A program made the translations under genes and the position numbers. This document shows, piece after piece, positions 55,431-64,000 of a stretch of DNA of 64,000 bases (position 1 is the stretch's first letter; the number at the start of each line of letters is the position of its first letter). Origin of the DNA: Jiangella sp. DSM 45060 (GTDB lineage: Bacteria; Actinomycetota; Actinomycetes; Jiangellales; Jiangellaceae); assembly GCF_900105175.1 (NCBI RefSeq), contig NZ_LT629771.1:2232001-2296000 (forward strand). Reading direction: 5' to 3'. The notes under the pieces were generated by a model. The model was not told where the DNA came from. It made no database searches and worked only from the letters and a program-made list of their open reading frames with translations.

Positions 55431-55496
55431 GGAAGGGGACACTACCGGCGCGTCGGCACCCGCCCGCGCGGCCGTCCGGCGGCTAGCCTGAACACC

Positions 55497-58136
55497 GTGG
55501 ACGAAGCGGCGGTCTATCCCGCGCACTGGGAGGCCGACGTCGTGCTGTCCGACGGCGCGACGGCGCACCTGCGGCCCATCGTGCCAGCCGACGCCGAGCG
55601 GCTGGTCGAGTTCTACGCGCGCGTCAGCGACCGCTCCAAGTACTACCGCTTCTTCGCCCCCTACCCGACGCTGACCGGCCGCGACGTCGAGCGGTTCACG
55701 AACGTCGACCACCGCGACCGGGTGGCGCTGATCCTGCTCATCGGCGACGCCATGATCGCCGTCGGCCGGTACGAGCGGCTGGACGACACCGACGCCGAGG
55801 TGTCGTTCCTGGTCGAGGACGAGCACCAGGGCCGCGGCGTGGGCAGCGTGCTGCTGGAGCACCTCGCCCAGGCCGCCCGCGAGCGCGGCGTGCGCCGGTT
55901 CGTCGCCGACATCCTGCCGGCGAACCACAAGATGATCGACGTCTTCGCCGACGCCGGCTACACCGTCGACAACAGCTACGAGGACGGCGTCGTCCACGTG
56001 GAGTTCGAGATCGCCCCGACCGGCAGCTCGCTTGAGGTCATGGCGGCGCGCGAGCACCGGGCCGAGGCGCGCTCGATCGAGCGGCTGCTGACGCCGCGGT
56101 CGGTCGCGGTCGTCGGCGCCAGCCGCTGGCGCGAGAAGATCGGCCAGACGCTGGTCCGCAACCTCGTGCTGGGCGGCTTCACCGGCCCGGTCTACGCGGT
56201 CAACCGCGAGGCGACGGCGATCACCGGCCTGCCGGCCTACAAGAGCGTCCGCGACGTCCCCGGCGAGATCGACCTCGCGCTGGTCGCCGTCCCCGCCGAC
56301 GCAGTCGCCGAGGTGGTCCTCGACTGCGCCGCGAAGGGCGTGCGCGGGCTGGTCGTGGTGTCGTCCGGGTTCGCCGAGACGGGCGAGCCGGTGGGCCGGT
56401 CGCGGCAGGCCGAGCTGGTCCGGCTGGCCCGGGCCCACGGCATGCGCATCGTCGGGCCGAACTGCCTGGGCATCGTCAACACCGACCCCGTGTTCTCGCT
56501 GAACGCGTCGCTGGCCACCACGCTGCCGCCGGCCGGGCGCGTCGGGTTCTTCGCCCAGTCCGGCGCGCTGGGCAGCGCCATCCTCGCCGACGGCGCCGCC
56601 CGCGGCCTGGGCGTGTCGACGTTCGTGTCGGCCGGCAACCGCGCCGACGTGTCCGGCAACGACCTGCTGCAGTACTGGCGCGACGACCCCGCCACCGAGG
56701 TTGTCCTGCTGTACCTCGAATCGCTGGGCAACCCGCGCAAGTTCTCCCGGCTGTCCCGCGCGGTCGCCGAGGTCAAGCCGGTGGTGGCGGTCAAGAGCGG
56801 ACGGTCCACCCAGGGCGTGCCGCTCGGGCACACCGTCCGGCCGATCGAGGCGCCGGCCGACGCGCTGGACGCGATGTTCCGGCAGTCCGGAGTCGTCCTG
56901 GTCGACACCATCCCGGAGATGTTCGACGTCGCGCAGGTGCTGGCGTTCCAGCCGCTGCCCACCGGCCGCACGGTCGCCGTCATGGGCAACTCCGGCGCCC
57001 TGTGCCTGCTGGCCGCCGACGCCGCCGTCAGCGCCGGTCTGGACGTCTACGGCGACCCGGTCGGCTTCGGCGCCGGCGCCACTGCCGACGACTACCGCAA
57101 GGCGCTGCGCACGTTCGTCGACGAGCCCGCCGTCAGCTCCATCCTCGTCGTCTACGCGCCGGCCGTCGACGGGCCCGGCGGCGAGGACGTCGCCGCGGCG
57201 CTGGCCGAGGTCACGGCGGCCGGGAAGCCGGTCGTCACGACGTTCCAGGGCCAGCGCGGCGTCCGCGGCCCGGCCGGGGTGCCGTCGTACCCGTCGCCCG
57301 AGGAGGCCGCCCGGGCGCTCGGCCACGCCACCGCGTACGCCGAGTGGCGCCGGCGCAGCCACGGCAAGGTGCCGCGGCTCGAGGGCTGCGACGCCGCGGG
57401 CGCGCGCAAGCTGGCCCGCGGCGCGCTGAGCGCGGTCGGCACCGACCCGCAGACCGGCGCCGACCTCCCGCCCGCGCGGCTACGTGAGCTGCTCGCCGCC
57501 TACGGCGTCGACCTGCTGCCCATGGTCGACGCGCCGACGCTCGACGCCGCGCTGGGCGCCCTGGACGTCCTGGGCGGCGAGGTGGTGCTGAAGGCGACGT
57601 CGCCGCGGCTGCGGCACCGGCCCGACCTCGCCGCCGTCTGGCGCAACATCGACACCGCCGACGAGATGCGCGACGCCTGGGCGACCATGGCGCAGACGCT
57701 GGCCGACCCCGTCGAGGCCGGGTTCGTGGTGCAGCCGATGGCGCCGGGCGGGGTGCCGGTGTCGATCCGGGCCTGGGAGGACCCCCTGTTCGGCCCGGTG
57801 GTCTCGTTCGGGCTGTCCGGCGTGGCGTCGGAGCTGCTGGGGGACCGGTCGTACCGCATCCCGCCGCTCACCGACCGCGACGCGGCCGAGATGGTGCGGG
57901 AGGTGAAGGCGGCCGCCTTGCTCATGGGCTACCACGGCGGCATCATGGCCGACCTGGGTGCGGTCGAGGACCTCGTGCACCGCATGTCGCGGCTGGTCGA
58001 CGAGGTGCCGGAGGTCGGCTCCGTGGAGCTCGACCCGGTGCTCGCCGGCGAGTCCGGCCTGACGGTCGTCAACGGCTCCGCCCGGGTCGCCGCCCCGGCC
58101 GGGCGACAGGACTGGTACACCCGGCGACTGCCGTGA
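55497..58136 (+). CDS. GNAT acetyltransferase fused to NDP-forming acyl-CoA synthetase (Pat/AcsCD-like)
   Basis: 879 residues. Order: GNAT domain (about 20-175; acetyl-CoA loop EDEHQGRGVGSVLLEHL), CoA-binding domain (about 195-320; RSVAVVGASRWREKIGQTL), ligase domains (IVGPNCLGIVNT, FFAQSGALGSAILADG) and a C-terminal ATP-grasp (VVLKATSPRLRHRPDLAAVW). The family includes protein lysine acetyltransferases that switch acyl-CoA synthetases off. The phospho-histidine expected for acid-CoA ligation is not obvious, so the ligase part may be regulatory. GTG 55497 is 7 bases after TAGCCT, so leaderless. Confidence 0.9.
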   Translation: MDEAAVYPAHWEADVVLSDGATAHLRPIVPADAERLVEFYARVSDRSKYYRFFAPYPTLTGRDVERFTNVDHRDRVALILLIGDAMIAVGRYERLDDTDAEVSFLVEDEHQGRGVGSVLLEHLAQAARERGVRRFVADILPANHKMIDVFADAGYTVDNSYEDGVVHVEFEIAPTGSSLEVMAAREHRAEARSIERLLTPRSVAVVGASRWREKIGQTLVRNLVLGGFTGPVYAVNREATAITGLPAYKSVRDVPGEIDLALVAVPADAVAEVVLDCAAKGVRGLVVVSSGFAETGEPVGRSRQAELVRLARAHGMRIVGPNCLGIVNTDPVFSLNASLATTLPPAGRVGFFAQSGALGSAILADGAARGLGVSTFVSAGNRADVSGNDLLQYWRDDPATEVVLLYLESLGNPRKFSRLSRAVAEVKPVVAVKSGRSTQGVPLGHTVRPIEAPADALDAMFRQSGVVLVDTIPEMFDVAQVLAFQPLPTGRTVAVMGNSGALCLLAADAAVSAGLDVYGDPVGFGAGATADDYRKALRTFVDEPAVSSILVVYAPAVDGPGGEDVAAALAEVTAAGKPVVTTFQGQRGVRGPAGVPSYPSPEEAARALGHATAYAEWRRRSHGKVPRLEGCDAAGARKLARGALSAVGTDPQTGADLPPARLRELLAAYGVDLLPMVDAPTLDAALGALDVLGGEVVLKATSPRLRHRPDLAAVWRNIDTADEMRDAWATMAQTLADPVEAGFVVQPMAPGGVPVSIRAWEDPLFGPVVSFGLSGVASELLGDRSYRIPPLTDRDAAEMVREVKAAALLMGYHGGIMADLGAVEDLVHRMSRLVDEVPEVGSVELDPVLAGESGLTVVNGSARVAAPAGRQDWYTRRLP

Positions 58137-58168
58137 GGCAGCGGCCACGAGCGTGGGAAGATGGAGGA

Positions 58169-58750
58169 ATGGCGGATACAGGGACGCGTGAGGGTCTTCG
58201 CCTGGCCATCCAGGAGGCCGGCTATTACCCCGATCTCGTCGCGGACATGCTCGAGACCTCGCTGGCCGGCGAGGCCGTCGACTCCTACGTCGTGCACCAC
58301 GAGCCGCACTTCGACCGCGACGAGTTGCGCCGGCACGTCAGCGTGCTGGTCCTCACCCCGACGAGGCTGATCGTCGGCCACACCGACGAGTACCCCTCCG
58401 ACGACACCCACGACGTGCCGTACGCCACCACGTCCACCGAGGCGGTGCCGCTCGACCGCGTCACGTCGGTGGTGGTCAGCCGCACCGTCACCGCGCCCGC
58501 CTCCTACCGCACCGGCGCACCGGCGCTCGACGTCGTGCTCACGGTCGGCTGGGGCGCCATGAGCCGCATCGACCTCGAGCCCGCCACCTGCGGCGACCCC
58601 GAGTGCGAGGCCGACCACGGCTACACCGGCGCGCTGACGTCCGACGACTTCACGCTGCGGGTCAGCGAGGCCGGCGACGGCAGCGGCCGGGTCCGCGACC
58701 TCCTGACGTTCGCCCGCGCGCTGTCCGCCGCCACCATCAGCGTGCGGTGA
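58169..58750 (+). CDS. DUF5998 family protein
   Basis: 193 residues, a conserved actinobacterial protein of unknown function. The N-terminus MADTGTREGLRLAIQEAGYY matches the family pattern, and a CGDPECEADHGYTG segment holds Cys/His residues. The start is the ATG 58169: GGAGGA directly abuts it, too close to act as a ribosome site, but GAAGAT (58157-58162) lies 6 bases upstream, fitting a leaderless message. The GTG 58133 overlapping the previous stop is an alternative. The next gene starts 3 bases after its stop. Confidence 0.8.
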   Translation: MADTGTREGLRLAIQEAGYYPDLVADMLETSLAGEAVDSYVVHHEPHFDRDELRRHVSVLVLTPTRLIVGHTDEYPSDDTHDVPYATTSTEAVPLDRVTSVVVSRTVTAPASYRTGAPALDVVLTVGWGAMSRIDLEPATCGDPECEADHGYTGALTSDDFTLRVSEAGDGSGRVRDLLTFARALSAATISVR

Positions 58751-58753
58751 CCG

Positions 58754-59860
58754 GTGCCGCTGCCGCGTTACGGCGAGGACGCCCTCGCTGACCTCCTGCC
58801 GTCCGTGCTGGCCGCCCTCGGCGTACCCGACGAGATCGACGTGCTGGGACTGCCGCCGGCCCGCCGCTACTGCATCCTGCTGGTCGACGCGCTCGGCTGG
58901 AACCTGCTGCGCGCCCACCCGGCGCAGGCGCCGTTCCTGACGTCGCTGACCGGCCGGTCCATCACCGCCGGCACGCCCACCACCACGGCCACCAGCCTGG
59001 CCAGCCTCGGCACCGGGCTGCCGCCGGGCAAGCACGGCATCGTCGGCTACACCTCGCGGGTGCCGGGCGGCGACGGCATCTTCAACGCGCTCAAGTGGGA
59101 TCCGCCGCTGGACCCGCTGACGTACCAGCCGTACCCGTCGCTGTTCGACCGCGCCGCGCGGGCCGGGGTGGCGACGACCGTCATCGGGCAGAGCAGCTTC
59201 CGCGACACCGGGCTGACCCGCGCCGCCATGGGCGGCCCGTTCCGCTCCGCCAACACCTACGGCCAGCGGGTCGCGGCCGCCGTCGAGGGGTCGTCCGGCG
59301 CCACGCCGTCGCTGGTGTACGTCTACGACGGCGACCTCGACTACACCGGCCACCAGCACGGCTGGCGCTCCGCCGCCTGGCGCTACCAGCTGGCCATGGT
59401 CGACCGCTTCGCCGAGCAGCTCTACGACGAGCTGCCGCCCGAGACCGTCCTCGTCGTCACCGCCGACCACGGCATGGTCGACGTCGAGCCCGACCGCCGG
59501 ATCGACGTCGACGACGTGCCTGCGCTGCGCGAGGGCGTGGCGCTGGTGGCCGGCGAGGCCCGGTTCCGGCACGTCTACGCCGCCTCCTCGGGAGTGGCCG
59601 ACGACGTCGCCGCCGCGTGGCGGTCGGTGCTGGGCGACCGCGCCGCGGTGCTGACCCGCGCCGACGCCATCGCGGCCGGCTGGTTCGGCGCGGTGGAGGC
59701 GCGGGTGGCCGAGCGCATCGGCGACGTCGTCGCCAGCGTGCACGGCGACTGCGCGGTCGAGCGGCGCAGTGTGTTCCCCGTCGAGACCCGGCTGCGCGGC
59801 CTACACGGCGCGCTGACCGACGACGAGTTGATGGTGCCGTTGCTGGTCGGGGAGGCGTGA
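58754..59860 (+). CDS. Alkaline phosphatase superfamily phosphodiesterase
   Basis: 368 residues of the nucleotide pyrophosphatase/phosphodiesterase type. Metal and nucleophile motifs: LLVDALGWN, GTPTTTATSLASLGTG (Thr nucleophile region), DGDLDYTGHQHG and VVTADHGMVDV. There is no signal peptide, so it is cytoplasmic. It likely hydrolyses a phosphodiester or nucleotide; the substrate is unknown. It lies 3 bases after DUF5998 and 7 before tdk, a common actinobacterial order. Confidence 0.9.
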   Translation: MPLPRYGEDALADLLPSVLAALGVPDEIDVLGLPPARRYCILLVDALGWNLLRAHPAQAPFLTSLTGRSITAGTPTTTATSLASLGTGLPPGKHGIVGYTSRVPGGDGIFNALKWDPPLDPLTYQPYPSLFDRAARAGVATTVIGQSSFRDTGLTRAAMGGPFRSANTYGQRVAAAVEGSSGATPSLVYVYDGDLDYTGHQHGWRSAAWRYQLAMVDRFAEQLYDELPPETVLVVTADHGMVDVEPDRRIDVDDVPALREGVALVAGEARFRHVYAASSGVADDVAAAWRSVLGDRAAVLTRADAIAAGWFGAVEARVAERIGDVVASVHGDCAVERRSVFPVETRLRGLHGALTDDELMVPLLVGEA

Positions 59861-59867
59861 TCCCGGC

Positions 59868-60515
59868 GTGGCGGAGCTGACGTTCTTCACCGGGACCATG
59901 GACTGCGGCAAGTCGACGCTGGCGCTGCAGACCGACTACAACCACCGCCGCCGCGGGCTGTCCGGGCTGCTGCTGACCTCGCACGACCGCGCCGGCGAGG
60001 CGACAGTGTCCAGCCGGCTGGGGTTGTCCGCCGACGCCGTCGAGGTCACTCCGTCGACGCAGCTGTGGGCGCTGGTGGCGGCCCGGCTGACGTCCGGCGC
60101 CCGCATCGACTACGTCATCGCCGACGAAGCCCAGTTCTACACGTCCGAGCAGGTCGACGACCTTGGCCGCATGGCCGACGAGCTGGACGTCCCGGTGTAT
60201 GCGTTCGGCATCCTCACCGACTTCCGCACCCGGCTGTTCCCGGGGTCGGCGCGGCTGGTCGAGCTCGCCGACCGCGTCGAGACCCTGCAGGTCGAGGCGC
60301 TGTGCTGGTGCGGGCGGCGGGCGACGCACAACGCCCGCACGGTCGGCGGCATCATGGTGACGGAGGGCGAGCAGGTGGTCGTCGGCGACACCGACGGCGC
60401 GGGCGTGGTCGGCTACGAGGTGCTGTGCCGGCACCACCACCGCCGCCGCATGACCGCCGTCAGCGCCCGGGTCGCCGAGACCGGCGCCGAGCCGCTCCCG
60501 TTCGCCGCCGGCTGA
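59868..60515 (+). CDS. tdk: Thymidine kinase (type II)
   Basis: 215 residues. P-loop GTMDCGKSTLALQ, the DEAQF motif in VIADEAQFYTSEQVDDL, and the lasso/zinc region with Cys in ALCWCGRRATHNART and a later CRHHH. It phosphorylates thymidine with ATP in pyrimidine salvage. GTG start at 59868, 7 bases after the phosphodiesterase stop. Convergent with the gene at 60538. Confidence 0.95.
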   Translation: MAELTFFTGTMDCGKSTLALQTDYNHRRRGLSGLLLTSHDRAGEATVSSRLGLSADAVEVTPSTQLWALVAARLTSGARIDYVIADEAQFYTSEQVDDLGRMADELDVPVYAFGILTDFRTRLFPGSARLVELADRVETLQVEALCWCGRRATHNARTVGGIMVTEGEQVVVGDTDGAGVVGYEVLCRHHHRRRMTAVSARVAETGAEPLPFAAG

Positions 60516-60537
60516 GGTCGTCACGGACGACGTCCGG

Positions 60538-60993
60538 TCAGATGCTGACCCAGCTGGTGACGACGGCCGGGCGGGCGTCGTCCTCGAAGCGGCAGCTGAC
60601 CGAGATGGGGCCGGGCGCGACCGGCGCGGCCCGGAACCGGCCGTCGGCGTCGGTGGTGACGGTGACGACGCCGTCGACGTGGCGCACCTCGACCGTGGCC
60701 GGCGCCGGCGCGACGATCTGGCCCATGACGCGGTGTGCGCCGGCCTCGCGGGTGACCTCGAGGACCACGACGGTGTCGCCGGAGGTGAACGTCAGCAGCC
60801 GCGGCGCCTCGGTGCCCGAGCGGACGGCGGCGGCCGGCTCGGCGCTGGAGTCGCCGACGAGCTCGGCCAGTTCGGCGTCGGCCGTACGCCACACCAGGCT
60901 CGCCTTGGCGATGTCGACCAGCCGCCGCGGCGGCGGGTCGGTGGCCTCGATGATCTCGCGGAGCTGGTCGACCAGGTGGTCGTCGTCAGCCAT
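60538..60993 (-). CDS. Sigma-factor-associated hypothetical protein
   Basis: 151 residues. An N-terminal helical part (RRLVDIAKASLVWRTADAEL, AELVGDSS) is followed by a beta-rich half (LLTFTSGDTVVVLEVTREAG, then TTDADGRFRAAPVAPGPI) like a carboxypeptidase-regulatory-type fold. Proteins of this type follow an ECF-like sigma factor in many actinomycetes, often with a CHAT-domain gene next; here the cluster ends at the convergent tdk. It starts 11 bases after the sigma stop. It may regulate the sigma factor, but this is inference from context. Confidence 0.7.
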   Translation of the reverse strand: MADDDHLVDQLREIIEATDPPPRRLVDIAKASLVWRTADAELAELVGDSSAEPAAAVRSGTEAPRLLTFTSGDTVVVLEVTREAGAHRVMGQIVAPAPATVEVRHVDGVVTVTTDADGRFRAAPVAPGPISVSCRFEDDARPAVVTSWVSI

Positions 60994-61004
60994 GGATGCC
61001 CCCT

Positions 61005-61637
61005 TCAGCGCCGGCCCGTGCGCGGGCGGGCGCTGGCCGGGCCGGTGTCGTTCGTCTCGCGGGCGGTCTCGGTGCCGCCGGTGTCGTCGCCGTCGTGGAT
61101 GATGCGGCGCAGGTGGTCGAGGCAGCGCTGCCGCGTGGGTCCGACGCTGCCGACGGGCATGTCGAGCTCCGCGGCGACGTCGGCGTAGCGCGGGTCGGCA
61201 GCGGCGACCGTGAGCCGCAGGAGGTCCTGGCAGCGTGGCCGCAGCCGCTGGAACGCGCGCAGTACCGCGACCTGCTCCTCGCGGGCGAGCAGCGCCTCGA
61301 CCGGGCCGGGATCTGGGGTAGCGGCATCGTCAGCGCGATCGGCGACGTGGAGGTCGGGCAGCTCGGTGCCGACCTTGCGCAGCAGCCGCAGGCACTCGCG
61401 GCGCGCGGTGGTGACCAGCCAGGCCGCCAGCCGCTCCGGTTGGGCCAGCCGGCCGAGGTGCTCGACCAGCCGCAGCCAGGTGCTCTGGAACGCGTCCTCG
61501 GCGTCGCCGCCGTGCAGCCGATGGCTGCGGACCACCGCCCACACCAGCGACGCGTGGTCGTCGACCAGGCGGTCCCAGGCGCGTTGATCGCCCCTGGACG
61601 CCGCCTCGACCAGCTCACTGACGGACAGTTCGGCCAC
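61005..61637 (-). CDS. ECF-type RNA polymerase sigma factor
   Basis: 210 residues. Region 2 is LVDDHASLVWAVVRSHRLHG then GDAEDAFQSTWLRLVEHLG. Region 4 is LRPRCQDLLRLTVAAADPRY then DVAAELDMPVGSVGPTRQRC, an HTH. A ~30-residue polar tail follows. The GTG 61637 lies 7 bases after TATACT (minus strand), so the message is probably leaderless. No anti-sigma factor of the usual kind is next to it; the partner at 60538 may take that place. Confidence 0.88.
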   Translation of the reverse strand: MAELSVSELVEAASRGDQRAWDRLVDDHASLVWAVVRSHRLHGGDAEDAFQSTWLRLVEHLGRLAQPERLAAWLVTTARRECLRLLRKVGTELPDLHVADRADDAATPDPGPVEALLAREEQVAVLRAFQRLRPRCQDLLRLTVAAADPRYADVAAELDMPVGSVGPTRQRCLDHLRRIIHDGDDTGGTETARETNDTGPASARPRTGRR

Positions 61638-61644
61638 CGCCCCG

Positions 61645-61672
61645 AGTATAGATGCAGGTAGATCGCCGTCAG
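61645..61672 (-). promoter_or_regulatory. Promoter of the sigma factor gene
   Basis: On the minus strand CTGACG (61672-61667), a 16-base spacer, then TATACT (61650-61645), 7 bases before the GTG start. The rest of the 489-base gap (to 62126) shows no other gene or convincing site except the hairpin at 62091-62120. Confidence 0.55.
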
Positions 61673-62090
61673 TGACGGGCACGCGCCCCCGGGCGTGGCG
61701 AACCACGCCCTGCCCACGTACCCGTCACCCCCCGTTGTGCCGATCATCGCAGCAGCCCCCCGGCTTCACAGACGTTGTACGAGCAGACGTCGTGGACGCC
61801 TGCGTCGCCTGGCTGCGAGGATCTCGACGACGCGGTTTCTCGAAAGAGCCCGCCACGGTTCCAAGGGAGCGAGGCCGCCGCGCACGGGCTGGTCGGGTGC
61901 GGCCGGACGTCGTGCTGGTGTCATGGCCGCCTCCCCTAGGTGTGCGCGACACGGCCGGAGGTTCCTGGTCCGTGGAACGCCGACTGGTGGCCTAGCTCGG
62001 CGTTCACAGATACAGAGCGCGAAGCGGCCGCCCAGATACGTGCGAAGGGGAAATTTCTCGGATTTCTTCGTTTCCGCAGGTCAGGCCTTG

Positions 62091-62120
62091 GGGGAGCGGG
62101 CGGCGTCCCGCCCGCTCCCC
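62091..62120 (-). terminator. Terminator after the large metallophosphoesterase gene
   Basis: GGGGAGCGGGCGG (62091-62103), loop CGTC, CCGCCCGCTCCCC (62108-62120): a perfect 13-bp stem 6 bases past the stop at 62127. Confidence 0.8.
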
Positions 62121-62126
62121 GTCCGG

Positions 62127-64000
62127 TCAGCCCTGCGCCGGCGCCGCCTCAGGCGCTGCCTCGGCGCCCGTCAGGGGCACCTCGACGGCGCCGCCGGGCG
62201 CGTTGGACTCGACGACGAGGTCCGCGCTCGTGCGTCCACCGGCGGCCGGCGGCGTGAACCGGACCGCCACGTCGCACGAGGCGCCCGGCGCGACCGGCGC
62301 CGCGGTGCACGCCCGCGCGTCGGCCACCGCGAACGCGTCCGCCGTCACCGTCAGCCCGGACACCGTCAGCGGCCGGTCGCCGGTGTTCGTCAGCGTCACC
62401 GGACGCACCGCGGCGTCGGCCGCCACGGCGGTGAACACCGGCGCGTCCGCGTCGACCCGGGCACCCGGACCGGCGGCGGCCACCACCCGGACCGTCGTCC
62501 GTCCCGTCACCGGCGCCAGCGACTCGTCGCCGGTGTAGGGGCGCATGGAGTCGGCGGTGACCTCCAGCGTCACCTCGCCGGTGCGCAGGCCGGTCAGCTG
62601 CCGCGTCACCGGGTCCAGGATCGCCACCTTGCCCTGGTCGCGGGCCCGGCGGACGGCCTGCTCGCCGGAGCCGACGGCCAGGCCGTCGTCGCCGGACCAG
62701 CGCACGGACATCGGGTAGGCCAGCGGCACGACCCGGCTGCCCGGCAGCACGCCGGACGGTTGGACGACGTGCCCGCCGACGGTCACCGCGTGGCCCGCCT
62801 CGACCGTCTCCGGCGCCTCGACGACGACCTGCTGGGCGAACGCGCGGACGTTGGCGTTGAGCCACTGCTGCGCGCCGGACCCGTCGCGGTCGACGTTCCA
62901 CTCGACCCAGCCGGTGAAGCCGCCGCGGTCCGGGGTGCCGTACGGCGCCTTGCCCGACGACGGGTGCACGACGTACTGGACGCCCTCCTGCCGCTGGACG
63001 TTCGTGATCTGGGCGTGCGAGCCGACCATCGCGGCGCCCTTGTTGCTGCCGGACCGGAAATCGGCCAGCAGCCGTTCGACCAGCTGGACCTCCATGCGGT
63101 CGCCGAGCTGGCTGGACTTCGTCTCCGCCGGGTCGTCGACGGGGTGGTGGGCGAAGACCATGACGTTGCTGACGGCGTCGTCCTCGGCGGCGGTCGCCAG
63201 CGCCTCCTCGAGCATCGGCAGCTGGTCCCAGTCCGAGCCGCGCAGGCTGCCCAGCGCGCTGTTGAGCAGGATGAACCGGGTGCCCTTGTGGTCGAAGGTC
63301 CGGTATGGACGGCCGAACTCGGCCTCCCACGCGTCCAGCGTCGACTGCGTGTTGCCCACGCCGTAGGACTCGTGGTTGCCCGGCACGTAGTAGCAGGGGA
63401 CGGTGTCGGGGTCGTCGTCCGGCTCGGCGCCGACGGCGACGAGGTCGCAGCCGCCCTCTTCCAACGTCTGGCGGGCCAGCGCGAGGTCCTCGGGCAGGCC
63501 GCGGTCGACGATGTCGCCGTTGAGCACGACGAGGTCCGGCTCCTCGGCGCGGATGCGGTGCAGCGCGGCGACGGCGACCTGCGTGAGGTCCGGCGACGCG
63601 GCGGTGAACTGGACGTCGGAGAGCGTGGCGAAGGACCAGTCGGCGCCCGGCTGCGGCCGCCCGTCGGCGGACACCAGCGGGTCGGCGCGCAGCGGCTCCT
63701 GCGGGGGCAGGTCGATCTGCGACGGGACGTCCGCCTCCAGCCCGCCGATGACGAACCGGCCAGGCACTTGCTGGTCGACGGCGGTGTTGATGCCCTGGAA
63801 CGAGTTGAACCGGATCGGGAACACCGCCGTCGACGGGATGGTGAACGTCGCGTACTGCCACTCGTCCGACGGCTGCAGGCCGGTGCCGTAGACGCCGATC
63901 GAGGTGCCCTCGGCGTCCCAGAAGCCGGCGTAGGTCAGTCCGCTCGGCACGAACACGTCCGACTTGAGCTTGAGCCGGACCCGCAGCGGCTGGCCCGGGA
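62127..64000 (-). CDS. Secreted metallophosphoesterase with C-terminal beta domains, partial
   Basis: The frame runs off the right edge; 624 codons are visible and the start lies outside (an internal GTG at 63956 is not the likely start). A beta-rich N-terminal part is followed by the calcineurin-like domain: LSDVQF (Gln at the usual His), LNGDIVDRG, YYVPGNHESYG, FAHHPVDD and GSHAQITNVQ. Then come an Ig-like region and a C-terminal ASPM/SPD-2-type beta domain (RPVTLTNTGDRPLTVSGL, ASCDVAVRFTPPAAGG). It is probably exported and acts on an extracellular phosphoester. Confidence 0.85.
   Translation of the reverse strand, partial: PGQPLRVRLKLKSDVFVPSGLTYAGFWDAEGTSIGVYGTGLQPSDEWQYATFTIPSTAVFPIRFNSFQGINTAVDQQVPGRFVIGGLEADVPSQIDLPPQEPLRADPLVSADGRPQPGADWSFATLSDVQFTAASPDLTQVAVAALHRIRAEEPDLVVLNGDIVDRGLPEDLALARQTLEEGGCDLVAVGAEPDDDPDTVPCYYVPGNHESYGVGNTQSTLDAWEAEFGRPYRTFDHKGTRFILLNSALGSLRGSDWDQLPMLEEALATAAEDDAVSNVMVFAHHPVDDPAETKSSQLGDRMEVQLVERLLADFRSGSNKGAAMVGSHAQITNVQRQEGVQYVVHPSSGKAPYGTPDRGGFTGWVEWNVDRDGSGAQQWLNANVRAFAQQVVVEAPETVEAGHAVTVGGHVVQPSGVLPGSRVVPLAYPMSVRWSGDDGLAVGSGEQAVRRARDQGKVAILDPVTRQLTGLRTGEVTLEVTADSMRPYTGDESLAPVTGRTTVRVVAAAGPGARVDADAPVFTAVAADAAVRPVTLTNTGDRPLTVSGLTVTADAFAVADARACTAAPVAPGASCDVAVRFTPPAAGGRTSADLVVESNAPGGAVEVPLTGAEAAPEAAPAQG

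Noticed and set aside
54351-55496. N-terminal extension of the GNAT fusion protein
   Set aside because: The frame is open by chance opposite the Gfo/Idh/MocA gene; the leaderless GTG at 55497 directly precedes the GNAT domain.
61672-61995. 107-codon frame in the gap upstream of the sigma factor
   Set aside because: Arg/Pro/Trp-rich translation without motifs; the gap is better explained by the leaderless sigma promoter and the downstream terminator.

Overview
The window is high-GC DNA (roughly 70% or more) with GTG and TTG starts, many overlapping stop/start codons (ATGA, GTGA) and many apparently leaderless genes. Gene content and order point to a free-living actinomycete of the Actinomycetota. 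A member of the Jiangellales or a close relative would fit, but no marker gene here fixes the genus. I saw no tRNA, rRNA, CRISPR array, prophage or insertion sequence.

Layout. 1-2340: a VOC-family gene cut by the window edge, then a MarR regulator and a DHA2 drug exporter. 2543-12272: the conserved actinobacterial block matching M. tuberculosis Rv1822-Rv1832: CDP-alcohol phosphatidyltransferase, DUF881, small basic protein, DUF881, gcvH, the FHA protein GarA, a MerR regulator (FtsR type), a DUF151 nuclease, a second MerR regulator, a glycine riboswitch and gcvP. It contains a tandem palindromic repeat island at 7781-8168. 12393-18595: two DedA membrane proteins flanking a NarL-type two-component system, a polysaccharide deacetylase, and a tandem pair of membrane proteins with helix-hairpin-helix tails. 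18615-26097: a LacI-controlled ABC sugar transporter with a sulfatase, followed by a secreted metallophosphoesterase. 26064-30428: a Fic protein with a large palindrome at its start, the TldD/TldE protease pair, and a scar of a toxin-antitoxin module.

30522-39493: the chromosomal block aroC-aroK-aroB ... aroQ ... pepP-efp-nusB. It is interrupted by a flavin-type oxidoreductase, an aldo/keto reductase, and a VapBC module lying between two membrane-anchored proteins built of ribosomal L7/L12-like repeats. 39510-41420: an ECF41 sigma factor with its partner epimerase and a matching promoter. 41444-47130: ArfB, a REC/glutaredoxin-like/flavin oxidoreductase translationally coupled to a membrane adenylate cyclase, DUF3817, SURF1 and a glycine-zipper membrane protein. 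47131-47969: a second intergenic repeat island. 47970-54291: an ATP-dependent DNA ligase, an MprA-MprB-PepD-like envelope stress system with two direct-repeat operators, and a secreted beta-helix protein. 54513-64000: a Gfo/Idh/MocA oxidoreductase, a GNAT/acyl-CoA synthetase fusion, DUF5998, an alkaline-phosphatase-like enzyme, thymidine kinase, a sigma factor with its partner protein, and a large secreted metallophosphoesterase cut by the right edge.

Working together: the first block couples phospholipid synthesis, division-linked regulation and glycine cleavage. The aro genes make chorismate. pepP-efp-nusB serve protein turnover, translation of proline stretches and antitermination. MprAB-PepD watches the envelope. 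The sulfatase cluster imports and desulfates a sugar that cannot be named from sequence. The least explained items are the two repeat islands, the L7/L12-like membrane proteins, the redox-protein/cyclase pair and the Fic-associated palindrome.
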